47,192 nt of DNA, taken from Aureobasidium sp. EXF-3400 (lineage: Eukaryota > Ascomycota > Dothideomycetes > Dothideales > Saccotheciaceae). The DNA is taken from positions 1-47,192 of the forward strand of contig SWBL01000372.1 of NCBI GenBank assembly GCA_024195585.1, given 5' to 3'. How positions within the stretch are numbered: position 1 is the first letter of the stretch; each line of letters starts with the position of its first letter. Below the pieces are notes generated by a model that made no database searches, had not been told where the DNA came from, and saw only the letters and a program-made list of their open reading frames with translations. Position numbers and translations under genes: made by a program. Below are positions 35,106 through 45,062 of the stretch, piece by piece.

Positions 35106-36344
35106 ATGGTCAGACTTCCCTTCCACGCCGAGCACATTGGCTCTCTCCTGCGTCCTGCCGACCTCCAGGAGGCCAAGACCAAGGCTGCCAACAAGCAGAT
35201 CTCAGATGCTGAGCTCGAGGCCGCCGAGCACAAGGCTATCACCCACATTGTCAAGCGTCAGCAAGATGAGGGTGTCCGTCCCATCTGCTCTGGCGAGTAC
35301 GACCGCAAGGTTTACTTCGGCGGCTTCTTCGAGGAGCTTGACGGCTTCGAGGAGGTCGAGGATGCTCCCTGGGACCTCTACAGACTTTCTGCTCCCCCAA
35401 TTGCTGCCCTGAAGAAGGCTGGCCTCAAGTACCCCATGACTGTTGTCTGCAACGGCAAGATTGCCTACAAGCACAGCCCTTACCTCAAGAAGTGGGAGTA
35501 CCTCAAGTCGCAGGTCCCCGAGTCGCAGTGGGGCGAGTGCAAGTTCACCATGCCTCCCGCTCCTTACTTCCATCTCCGTCTTGCTCCTGGCAAGTGCTAC
35601 CCCAAGGAGGTCTACCCCACCGATGCCGCCTTCTTCGCCGACCTGGCCGAGTGCTACAAGAAGGAGTTCAAGGCCCTCCACGACGCTGGCCTCAAGAGCG
35701 TCCAGATCGATGACCCCACTCTTGCCTACTTCTGCTCCAAGGACATGCTCGAGGGTCTCAAGGCCGATGGCGTCGACCCCGACGAGCTCTTCGACCTGTA
35801 CTGCAAGGCTCACAACGACTGTCTCGAGGGCCGCCCTGAGGGACTCCACGTCGGTCTCCACATCTGCAGAGGTAAGCAAGACCATCAAGAACAGCAGGAA
35901 GCAGTGTACTAATCTCGTGCAGGTAACTTCTCCAAGTCGATGCACTTCTCCCAGGGCTCGTACGAGCAGATCGCCGAGAGATTCTTCAAGACCCTCAACT
36001 ACGACACCTTCTACCTCGAGTACGATGATGCCCGCAGCGGTGGCTTCGAGCCCCTCCGCTTCCTTCCCAAGAACAAGAACGTCGTTCTCGGTGTTGTCAG
36101 CACCAAGGTTGCCGACCTTGAGGATGCCAAAGAGATGAAGGACAAGGTCCTCGAGGCCGCCGACATCATTGCCAAGGGTCAGGGCGTCAGCCGCGAGCAG
36201 GCCATGGAATGCATCGCTATCAGCCCCCAGTGCGGTTTCGCCAGCACTGGTGTTGGTGCCGAGGCCATGACCGAGGACAAGATGTTCGCCAAGCTCGCCC
36301 TTGTCAAGAAGGTCGCTAACGAGCTCTGGCCCGACCGTGCCTAA
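35106..36344 (+). CDS. Single-domain MetE-like (cobalamin-independent methionine synthase family) protein
   Basis: TIM-barrel protein of the UROD/MetE superfamily, about half the length of true MetE (around 760 aa), so it has only a catalytic-type domain. Exons 35106-35871 and 35923-36344 give 395 aa; a 51-nt intron splits a Gly codon. The start is the ATG of MVRLPFHAEHIGSLLRP. Zinc-site residues of MetE appear to be kept: His252-x-Cys254 (LHICRGN), a Glu in FYLEYD near 288, and Cys359 in SPQCGF. Asp in IDDP is also typical. Function could be methyl transfer to a thiol, but the methyl donor and substrate are unknown; bacterial YxjG/YxjH-type proteins look similar. Codons are strongly C-ending, suggesting high expression. 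Confidence 0.82.
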
Positions 36345-37942
36345 GTGCTAGAGTAGCACTGGGCATGTGGTGGGGGATGGAAGGTACGATTGGGATTTGA
36401 TGAAGCTCTAACGAAGGATTCATGCATGGCGTCAAAGGATATTCAACATTTTGGGGGCTATGCGTTTACGTTTACTACGAGTCTTACCGGGTGTCAACCA
36501 GCCGGAAGAGAAGGACATTGGAGATGATACATTGATTGGACCAGAAAAGTTGGCCTTGGGGGTTGGGAGCCACAATTGCATACAAAAGGAACAAAGATAC
36601 AGACACATGAAAACACATGACAGGCTCGTGAGAGCAGACGTCATATCACTCGACTGAACCATTGTCCATAAGAAGATAATTAACGAGGTCTTTGCGCGTC
36701 CGTAGGATCAGGTGGGCTGTCAATCTCAAGTCAATGGATGACGAGGAGGGGATGCACTGCGCCGCTGGATGAACAAGGTTCGATTTCAACGACAGACAGC
36801 GAACGTCGTCCCAACAATGTTGCCGTGTGAGGGGTTTCGCAAGCAACACTTCAATTATGCACTCAATGCAAGCGAGCCCTGCATATGTCCAAGGGTCAGC
36901 TGCACAACAGATCAGGGGAAAAGACAGTTTGCTGCATGCTGCGGGATGGGAACAAAAAGCAAAAAAGCAGCCAGTGAAAGTGGTACGAGAATGTGGATGT
37001 GAGAAACATCTCGAACGGTCATGGAAGCAAGCACAGATGGTGGGTCAATCTACGTGTAGCTCTGAAGGTCTTCATGACCGATCCGCAAAAAGCAGCAACA
37101 GCATGCCAACGTGCATACGTGACAAGTCTTGCGGTCAACGATGACGGGCGTAGGGAATGGAGACGCGAGAGGCACGCCCGTGTCCCCAGACCAATCTACC
37201 GGCGGCGGGTGGTGGCAGTCAAGAGGCAGAGGAAGGCCGAAGGTCGGGGCAAGTAGGAAGAATGCCAAGGACGAGCAGGAGAGATCAGCAGAGATGCTGT
37301 TGGGGCGCTTTCAGCACGCTTGAGCCTTTGGCAAGGGGCTTTGCCTCAGCTTGTGGGGACGCGATCGACCATATTATGGGATTCGCCGTCCGACAGAAGC
37401 CAAGCAGGACGAGCAAGGATTGCCGCCTAGGGCAGCTGGCATGGAGTCAGGACGCACAAGGAGAACCCAAGGGCAGGGCACGAGGGTTATGTACAGGTGG
37501 AAAAGATAAGATAGCGTGGGAGCAGCAAGCACAGCGGATAAATGTTGGGAAGGTTCGAATGGTCAGCGACTCGGCCAGATGAGATGAAACGCAAGATTCG
37601 CCCGAGGTTAGGTTGATCGGGCTTTGGAAGTTCTCGCCTTCAGGGTCGTCGCTTCTAGCGCGTGGGCGACCAAGAGCTTGGGGACAACTGACAATTTTTC
37701 TGACCGCACAACCACAGACGATTAAAACCCCCACTCCTCCTGTCCTTCTCTTGCAACCTGTTCGCTCATTCGTCCTGCCATCCTCCCAGGCTTTACTTGT
37801 TTCTCAACAAGTCTTGTTGCACCCACCTCTCCCCACCTGACGCGGCAATTCGCCTTTTGCTTGGCTTGTCCTGTCTCTGCCCTTCCTTATTACTACCAAT
37901 TCACCCAATTGAGCTCTCGCTCACTCGTCTCTCACTCTCATA
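36345..37942. promoter_or_regulatory. Long upstream region of the Delta-12 desaturase gene
   Basis: 1.6 kb with no supported gene, the longest intergenic space here. A CCAAT lies near 37191. The last 215 nt (about 37728-37942) are strongly pyrimidine-rich, as in leaders of highly expressed mould genes, and may include an untranslated exon or intron. The left part is the MetE-like 3' flank. Confidence 0.55.
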
Positions 37943-39427
37943 ATGGCTTCCACCACTGCTCTTCCCGCTCAGAGGCTTCCTGTCCAGCGCACTGTCACCG
38001 ACTACTCGGTTGCCAGTTCATCTGCTCCCTCGCAGGTCGTCTCTCCTGCCGACTCTCCTCGCAACTCTCCCTCGACCACCTCGCTGTCTTCGCTTGGCTC
38101 TGTCGACGAGGAGGTCCTCAAGGACCAGCGTGGTACTTTGATCGACACCTACGGTAACGAGTTCAAGATCCCCGACTACACCATCAAGCAGATCCGTGAC
38201 GCTATCCCTGCTCACTGCTTCGAGCGTTCTGCTGCCACTGGCTTCTACTACATTTTCCGCGACATCGCCTGCATCGCTACCACCTTCATCCTCGCACATA
38301 ACTTTGTCACTCCCGAGTACATTCCTTCAACCCCTGTCAGAGCTGGCCTCTGGGCCCTCTACACCGTCCTCCAGGGTTTGTTCGGTACCGGTCTCTGGGT
38401 CATTGCCCACGAGTGTGGTCACCAGGCCTTCTCTCCTTCCAAGACTCTCAACGACACTGTTGGCTGGGTCCTTCACTCTGCTCTTCTCGTCCCTTACTTC
38501 TCATGGAAGATTTCTCACGGCAAGCACCACAAGGCCACCGGCAACATGGAGCGTGACATGGTCTTCCTCCCAAAGACCCGTGATGTCTATGCTTCCAGAG
38601 TTGGCCACGCTATCCACGAGATCTCTGAGCTGATGGAGGAGACCCCCATTGCTACCGCTACCCACATGATCCTGCAGCAGCTTTTCGGCTGGCCTCTTTA
38701 CCTCATCACCAACGTCACTGGCCACAACAACCACCACAAGCAGACCGAAGGCAAGGGTGAGGGCAAGCGCAACGGCTGGTTCACTGGTGTCAACCACTTC
38801 ATGCCCTCCAGCCCTCTGTACGAGCGTAAGGACGAGAAGCTGATCCTCCTGTCTGACGTTGGTCTCGCCCTGACCTGCACTGCTCTCTACTTCATCTACC
38901 AGAACTTCGGCTTCCAGAACCTTCTCGTCTGGTACCTCATTCCTTACCTTTGGGTCAACCACTGGCTCGTTGCCATCACCTACCTCCAGCACACCGACCC
39001 CTCGCTTCCTCACTACGATGCCAACACCTGGACCTTCACTCGTGGAGCCGCTGCCACTATCGACCGCGAGTTCGGTTTCATCGGCCGTAACCTCCTTCAC
39101 GGCATCATCGAGACTCACGTCCTCCACCACTACATCTCGACTATTCCCTTCTACCACGCTGACGAGGCCACCGAGGCTATCAAGCCCATTATGGGTCAGC
39201 ACTACCGCAGCGACGTCAGAGACGGCCCCGTTGGCTTCCTTAAGGCCATGTACAACAGCGCCAGATGGTGCCAGTGGGTCGAGCCTTCTGAGGGTGCACA
39301 GGGTGAGGGCAAGGGTGTTCTCTTCTTCAGAAACCACAACGGACTTGGTGTTCCTCCTACCAAGCTGTCTGCTCCTGGCGCCACCAAGCCTGGCATGACT
39401 CTTGGCAGTGACAGCGACAACGAGTAG
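37943..39427 (+). CDS. FAD2: Delta-12 (omega-6) fatty acid desaturase
   Basis: ER membrane di-iron enzyme that inserts the Delta-12 double bond into oleate to make linoleate. It is an intronless frame of 494 aa starting MASTTALPAQ. The three histidine boxes are complete: HECGHQ at 156-161, HGKHHK at 192-197 and HVLHH at 392-396. An extra HNNHHK follows the second box, as in fungal oleate desaturases. Two pairs of hydrophobic segments flank the boxes. The first 60 residues are Ser/Pro-rich. The tail ends SDSDNE. Codon use is extremely C-biased, which also creates a long spurious open frame on the opposite strand. An omega-3 paralogue cannot be excluded by eye, but HECGHQ favours Delta-12. Confidence 0.9.
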   Translation: MASTTALPAQRLPVQRTVTDYSVASSSAPSQVVSPADSPRNSPSTTSLSSLGSVDEEVLKDQRGTLIDTYGNEFKIPDYTIKQIRDAIPAHCFERSAATGFYYIFRDIACIATTFILAHNFVTPEYIPSTPVRAGLWALYTVLQGLFGTGLWVIAHECGHQAFSPSKTLNDTVGWVLHSALLVPYFSWKISHGKHHKATGNMERDMVFLPKTRDVYASRVGHAIHEISELMEETPIATATHMILQQLFGWPLYLITNVTGHNNHHKQTEGKGEGKRNGWFTGVNHFMPSSPLYERKDEKLILLSDVGLALTCTALYFIYQNFGFQNLLVWYLIPYLWVNHWLVAITYLQHTDPSLPHYDANTWTFTRGAAATIDREFGFIGRNLLHGIIETHVLHHYISTIPFYHADEATEAIKPIMGQHYRSDVRDGPVGFLKAMYNSARWCQWVEPSEGAQGEGKGVLFFRNHNGLGVPPTKLSAPGATKPGMTLGSDSDNE

Positions 39428-39990
39428 ATGATTGGCTTGTACAGACAAATTTGACTCCTGCGATTTTGCGTTCAGCATGTTTTCTTCGACACCTTATATT
39501 CTTCCAGACAAAACATTGGGTTCAACCAGCGAAGCAGACACGACGCTGCCTTTACTCTTAAGGGATAGAGCTATTACACCTAGCTGCCCGGAGCCACGCG
39601 CCGCTTCCATTGGCGTCTCTGCGACGAGTCCTACGTTAATGTCATCGATCTCTTTTCCTGGAAGCATGCGTCAAAAGCCACTGGGCAGTTCAGGTAGTGG
39701 CATATAAACATAATTTAGATGGGCTAGGACCTTGAATGCTGTCATGCGTGACAGATTCGGATAGACCATTGTTCTGTCGTTTTTGGAAACTACCTACGAT
39801 ATATTAAAAGTCGATTCTCTTCACTCCAGCCAAATGTTTCGTTTCATGTGATCTGCCTTGATCATGTTCAAAGTCCGCAGAGTTCTGATATGATTGTAAA
39901 AATGTAGTTCTTGTGATTTCGCATGATAGCCTCATTGAACGCCTTTGGGTATCTTCCAATGAATAGTAAAAGTACAATAGATGACATATC
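39428..39990. other. Convergent 3' intergenic region, FAD2 / EMI1-like
   Basis: Two 3' flanks, increasingly AT-rich towards the EMI1-like stop. No gene or RNA seen. Confidence 0.6.
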
Positions 39991-40656
39991 TTAGTTCTTT
40001 TCAGTCACCTCGTCGGGATCTCTCCAGAAAGCCTTCTTGACAGGTTCAGTCCTCAAATCCCAGATCTTTTCCGAGCTGCCCTTCTCAGCCTTGTTCTGTT
40101 CATCCCTCGCCTTGTAAAACTCCTTGATACGCTCTTCACGCTCACGATCGGGTAATGTCTTGATGCGCATGCAGAACCAAAAGGCATTCCAGTTGTCGGA
40201 GCAGCTGCGCAGTTCACCGTAGCGGTAGATGTCGTTGAACTTGCCGCCTAGCGATTGGCAGTAGAATGCTTGGTCAAAGGCTTGACGGCAGGACATCTGG
40301 CGCGGGTACAGGGCGTCGGGGGAGATATCGACGGGTGCGTCGGAGTCTGATTGTTGCTCGATTGAGCCTGAGGGAGAGGGCACGTAGTGTGTGGGAGTCT
40401 CTTTTGGCGCTGGCGTTACATGTTGGATCTTTGGTGCTGTGGCCGCAGGTTGTGGTGTTGGATTTGCGGGTATCGTCGTTGTTGAGGAAGGTTTCTCGAA
40501 GGAAGCGAATAGTGCCTCGAAGTCGCTGTCTGGTGAAGCCTTCTTAGGAGCTTGTCTTTGTGTCGTTGAAACCGGCGTTGGTGTATGCGTTGTTTCTGAT
40601 GAGGCAGACTCCGTAGCGGGAGCCGCTGTTGAATCCGATGACCACCACCAACCCAT
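39991..40656 (-). CDS. EMI1-type (DUF3128) twin CX9C protein
   Basis: Intronless 221-aa protein of the DUF3128 family that includes yeast Emi1. Twin CX9C proteins usually fold in the mitochondrial intermembrane space through Mia40; this one's location is inferred. The four cysteines are Cys123 and Cys133 (SCRQAFDQAFYCQ), then Cys152 and Cys162 (SCSDNWNAFWFCM), each pair with nine residues between. A helix-rich charged tail holds WRDPDEV. The first 115 residues are low-complexity Pro/Ser/Thr and start MGWWWSS; they are longer than in yeast Emi1. It is divergent from YME2 with 260 nt between starts, and both products are probably mitochondrial. Confidence 0.85.
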   Translation of the reverse strand: MGWWWSSDSTAAPATESASSETTHTPTPVSTTQRQAPKKASPDSDFEALFASFEKPSSTTTIPANPTPQPAATAPKIQHVTPAPKETPTHYVPSPSGSIEQQSDSDAPVDISPDALYPRQMSCRQAFDQAFYCQSLGGKFNDIYRYGELRSCSDNWNAFWFCMRIKTLPDREREERIKEFYKARDEQNKAEKGSSEKIWDLRTEPVKKAFWRDPDEVTEKN

Positions 40657-40905
40657 GATTTGATGTGTATGTGTTTGTTAGAGAAGAAAAATCGTGGCCA
40701 AGACGTGCATCTGGAATCAGTCCACTGCGTTTAGGAAAGTCCGCTCAAGCAAGCCACACGTGACGTCGTTGCTCTCTTCCAACTTCTCTACTTACCTCCT
40801 CCAAGTTTGCTACGAGATATCTTCTTCTATTTTGACCGAACTTTGCTAGTTTGGTTTGTTCTTACTCATCTGAATATATTGGATATCAACTTGGGTAACG
40901 AGACC

Positions 40906-40917
40906 ATGGGCTCGTAA
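40906..40917 (+). promoter_or_regulatory. Three-codon upstream ORF overlapping the YME2 start
   Basis: ATG GGC TCG TAA, whose final A is the first base of the YME2 ATG (TAATG). The upstream ATG has a strong context (A at -3, G at +4). It lies only 11 nt before the main start, so it must be in the mRNA if 40917 is used. Confidence 0.6.
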
Positions 40918-43570
40918 TGCTGCCAACTCAACATATATTAACCCGCCAGCTGATGCGCCCTGGCTTGCCCAGGGTGTATCGTGTGGCATGTGCTCAAGGA
41001 CTCCGCTACAACTCCCTGGAAGCAGGAGAGAACAACACCGGCCATATCAGTGTCGATTCCAAGGAAGGTGTGCTGTTCTTCAACAGTAAGTTTCTGCCAG
41101 CTCCCAATACGACTGCTGAAACATGTATCTAAGTAACATCATTCAGACCTTTACCCTCTTAGACTGCAATGGCTCCTTCGTCTACCGCTTTTGAGCGCCG
41201 AGAGATTGTTCTCCACCCTGACTGGAGGTGATAAGTCCATGGGAGCTATCGACCCTCAGAAAGTCATCAAGAGAGCACAGGAAGCTACTCCTGACAAGCC
41301 AGTGCAGGCTAGTGTAGTCGAAGTGCTGCCCAGAGTGAAGGAGGGCGGTGCTTTCGTCAAGTTTACATATGATTCTGGCTCGAAGCTGGCCGACATTGAA
41401 GCTGCCATACAGAAACATCTCCAAGATCATCAGGTGAGGCCTTGGTGGGCGCCTATAACCAATGTCCGAGCAGGTTTGGTCAAGGGTAAGCCTTGGGTTG
41501 AGGACTTGTACCGCTTGCCTAGCCAACGCTTGAGAGTTGAGTTCCTGCCTACGGCCCCTGGAGGTGAGGTTGCAGAACTGTCTCAAGAACAGCTATATGC
41601 TTTCTTCAGACCTTATGGAAAGCTGGCGGATATCATCTCTCAGCCTTCTGACTCGAAAGTTCTACCCAAATTTGCCAACATCGACTTTACGACAGTGAGA
41701 AAAGCAGTTATGGCCAAGGTGAATTTCTTGATCGACAACACTCGAGAAGCGATACTGACTGGCTCCAGAATTGTTTGCATGGCTATGTTGTTTCTGAAGA
41801 ACAAGGAGGTGGTAAACTAGGAACAGTATTCCGGATCAGTTATGAGAAAAGGCAAAAGTTCAAGTGGTTCATCGACTGGCTTACGAACCACCCCAGGATA
41901 GTTATTCCTGCTATAGCCGCTCTCGTCGCTGGTATCACCGTCGCAGTCTTCGATCCTATTCGTACCGCATTCATCAAAGGACACATTACTCGTACGCTCC
42001 ACCTCGAAGATAACAGAGTCTATCGCTGGTTCAAGAAACAAGCAAGTGAACTCCTCGATGTTGTGCGTCTTAGATCAAACACTCCCGATGAAGCTGGAAT
42101 GGAGGCTATCTGGGAAGATCAAAAGGGAAACATCAACGAGATCAGAACCTGGCTAATGGAAACTGCGGATACATTCATTGTAGTCCAGGGACCGCGCGGG
42201 TCTGGAAAGCGAGAACTGGTTGTTGATCAAGCCTTGAAGGACCGCAGAAATAAGTTGGTTATCGACTGCAAACCCATCCAGGAAGCGCGCGGAGACTCGG
42301 GTACCATCAATGCTACAGCGGCAGAAGTCGGTTACAGACCTGTGTTTTCATGGATGAACTCAATCAGCGGACTCATTGATCTCGCAGCCCAAGGAGCAAC
42401 TGGTGTCAAGACCGGATTTTCCGAAACCCTGGACTCTCAGCTTAACAAGATCTTTACGAACACGCAGACTGCTCTGAAGCAGATTGCCCTTGATGGAAGA
42501 AAGAAAGATGACAGAGATGCCAATCTCAGCGATGACGAATACCTTGAAGCACACCCTGAAAGAAGACCCGTTGTTGTCATCGACAACTTCCTGCACAAGA
42601 GCCAGGAAGGCACCGTCGTCTACGACAAGATTGCTGAATGGTAAGTGAAGGTCGTTCGATGGTCTCAAGCCAAAAGCTAACTCAAAACAGGGCTGCTCGA
42701 ATCACTACTTCCAACATTGCCCACGTCATCTTCTTGACCCACGACGTTTCTTTCAGCAAGTCGCTATCTAAGGCCCTGCCAGACCGCGTTTTCCGTCAAA
42801 TCAGTCTTTCTGACACTAGTCTCGAGGTCGCTAAGCGATTCGTCATCAACCACATTGACTTCGAAGCTGAAGATGCAGAAGCTGGTATCAAACAGCTGAC
42901 TCCTTCCCAACGTCGCAAAGACCTCGGAGAGCTCGACAGTGTCCTTCCTGCTCTGGGTGGTCGTCTCACAGATCTTGAGTTTTTAGCCCGCAGAATCAAG
43001 GCTGGTGAGACACCACGCAAAGCCGTTCGTGAGATTGTTGAGCAATCTGCTAGCGAGATTTTGAAGATGTTCGTGCTTGGTCAAGAAGACGGTGGTCGTC
43101 AATGGACACCACAACAAGCTTGGCTGCTCATCAAGCAGCTCGCCAAGGACCAAAGCATACGCTATAATGAGATCTTACTGTCAGATTCGTACAAGTCTGG
43201 TGGCGAGAAAGCACTTGCGGCTCTAGAACAAGCTGAACTCATCGCCATCCAGTCCTACAATGGTCGTCCATATGCCATCAAGCCCGGTCGTCCAGTCTAC
43301 CGGCCTGCATTCGAGAAGTTGACTGAGGATAAGGTCCTGCAGTCACGCATGGATCTCGCAGTCTTGGCAGAGGGCATCAAGGCCGAGACACAAAGTATTG
43401 ACAAGTATGAGCAGGAGTTGCATCTTTTGGGTGAGCTGCCGAGACAGCCGGCAGAGTTGACGAGCCGTGTGAACTATCTCTTGTCTAAGATCATGGCTAG
43501 TCAAGCCAAGGTCGAGGCTTACGAGAAGCAGAGCGGAGAGCTTAAGAAGATCTTGACTTCAGAATACTAG
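40917..43570 (+). CDS. YME2: Mitochondrial escape protein 2 (YME2/RNA12)
   Basis: Inner mitochondrial membrane protein that affects mitochondrial DNA maintenance and nucleoid structure. Exons 40917-41085, 41147-41718, 41769-42640 and 42691-43570 give 830 aa, close to the yeast protein. Introns are 61, 50 and 50 nt. Splicing restores GVLFFNNLYPLRLQWLLRLPLL and VMAKNCLHGYVVSEEQGGGKLGT, both characteristic of the family. The N-terminus is Arg-rich and fits a mitochondrial presequence. An RRM-like part covers about residues 150-270. A transmembrane segment (VIPAIAALVAGITVAVF) is near 292-308, followed by a P-loop GPRGSGKRE near 388. The C-terminus is coiled coil. The protein start is preceded by an overlapping mini upstream ORF. 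Confidence 0.93.
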
Positions 43571-44378
43571 GATGTGAATACGAGGGGATGATGTTGGATG
43601 TTTGATATTGAAAATCCCATCTCAATTCTTGTAATCATAGATAAGTCTAATTCGTTTCATCTTGATCGCTATGTTTGTTTCCAGTAATCACACGAGTGAG
43701 CAATGTGTAGTATAAGAGAAGCAACAACAGTGATGCTCTTCACTTTTCGCCCTGTTTTGACGCTCAGAAACTTGAGCGTATCCTTCACTCGAAGCCCAAC
43801 AGCATCTAACCTTCTTGTAGCTCTTTCCGCCAGCATCCTTGAACAATCACATGGTCTGGCTGGTTAGTATAGCAGAATAGCATGCTAACCACAAGTCTTG
43901 GCAGTCATTCACCACAGCCAAACACCAACCGTCAGCTCCTACACCATGTGCTCGAATTCGAATCTCCTCATCAACTAATACTTTCGCCAGTTTCCATCGG
44001 CTTTGCCGGATTTGGTCTCTTGGTAGACGCGCCCCTGTGGTTGACAGATTCCAGAACCGGTCAGACCTGTTATTGTTTTCCTTTTTGCAGTAATAGTGTA
44101 TAGTTTGGTGATGGATAGCTCGAAGATTGCGTAAGGGTTCACTGGACATCAGAACTGATATAAGCTTCGGAGGCGCCAGAGCACCGGCAGATATGCCACC
44201 GCCATTGATATTCTGGTCACTATCAGAAAATTGGTGGCATGAAAGGAGGAGAGTCAAAAAGAGAAAGCAACTTGAGCAGTTTAGCTGATCCCTAGAGTTC
44301 CGAGCCCATCTGACCTGCAGCAGACGGCAAGGAACATAGGTTGTTAGTTGATGACGCTTGAGCCACATCCTATTAAAA
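43571..44378. other. Intergenic region, YME2 / tRNA-Phe
   Basis: Includes the YME2 3' flank. A 173-codon open frame on the minus strand (44368-43847) ends its upstream side 11 nt from the tRNA; I see no protein-like signal beyond one hydrophobic stretch and leave it uncalled. Confidence 0.5.
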
Positions 44379-44485
44379 GCCGCTTTAGCTCATCTGGGAG
44401 AGCGCCAGACTGAAGTCAACTTCTGTCCGTTCTTGCATACGCAAGAGTATTCTGGAGGCACTGTGTTCGATCCACAGAAGCGGCA
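44379..44485 (+). tRNA. tRNA-Phe (GAA) with intron
   Basis: Full cloverleaf. The acceptor arms GCCGCTT (44379-44385) and AAGCGGC (44478-44484) pair perfectly, with discriminator A at 44485. The D arm is GCTC...GAGC. The anticodon stem is CCAGA/TCTGG, with anticodon GAA at 44412-44414. The T arm CTGTG-TTCGATC-CACAG is perfect. The intron is 34 nt (44416-44449), at the standard place one base after the anticodon. It holds a six-pair hairpin, TCTTGC ATAC GCAAGA, and a TTC that could pair with the anticodon. The mature tRNA is 73 nt before CCA. A short T run (TTTT) soon after fits RNA polymerase III termination. Confidence 0.96.
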
Positions 44486-45062
44486 TTAACATTTTGTTGC
44501 TGGGTTCTTGTTTCCAGAGTCGCAACGTTTCTATCCTTTTGTCCAAGGCGGTTGTTCGATGATGGCTACATTTTCTCTTCTGTTGTTAGCGGCGAGGGAC
44601 CGTGCTCAGAGGCTTCGAATCTCGGATGTTAATGGTACACCCCTCGGCCCCTGGTTGTTCTCGCATGGATTGAATTTGATGATGATATGCTTGAGTGTTC
44701 TGTGAAGGTCAGCAGTAAGGGAGTTCTAAGTGTTGATATGCTCGCCTGTGTGCGAGGCAAAGTTATTATGGCACTTTTTTGTAATGTGTTGTTTGCAATC
44801 ACTGGAAACATGAGAGTACAGTATTCAAAAGATACTGAGATCAGATCAGAAAGTATGTACGACAAGCAGATTGTGACGACAATGACACCACTGCCCGAGT
44901 GATTCACAAAAACGTATGTAGTATGGTATAGAGGAAAAGAGACTCAGGATGAAAAAATATTTTGGCATTATGAAACAACCATCGAGGTCGTGACAGATAC
45001 ATATTCAGAACAGGTGAGACGACAGGATACAAAAACAAGAAAACAAAACACTTACCTTTCTC
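44486..45062. other. Intergenic region right of tRNA-Phe
   Basis: Starts with the likely polymerase III terminator (TTTT near 44493). The rest is the 3' flank of the unrecognised gene, with a GGTAAGT-like motif just past that gene's stop. No other feature seen. Confidence 0.55.

Noticed and set aside
35202..35945. 247-codon open frame antisense to the MetE-like gene
   Set aside because: Same codon-bias artefact; Leu/Val/Glu-rich with no motif.
37157..37582. 141-codon frame upstream of the desaturase
   Set aside because: Arg/Gly/Gln-rich, no homology by eye; overlapping frames on both strands show the region is simply low in stops.
38501..39478. 325-codon open frame antisense to the desaturase
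   Set aside because: Extreme C-ending codon bias on the sense strand removes antisense stops; product has no recognisable domains.
43855..43990. tRNA-like sequence (GGTTAGTATAGC, later TTCGAAT)
   Set aside because: Arms do not pair; spacing and T stem fail. At most a decayed remnant.
43847..44368. 173-codon minus-strand frame next to tRNA-Phe
   Set aside because: One hydrophobic stretch but no start context, family or codon-use support.
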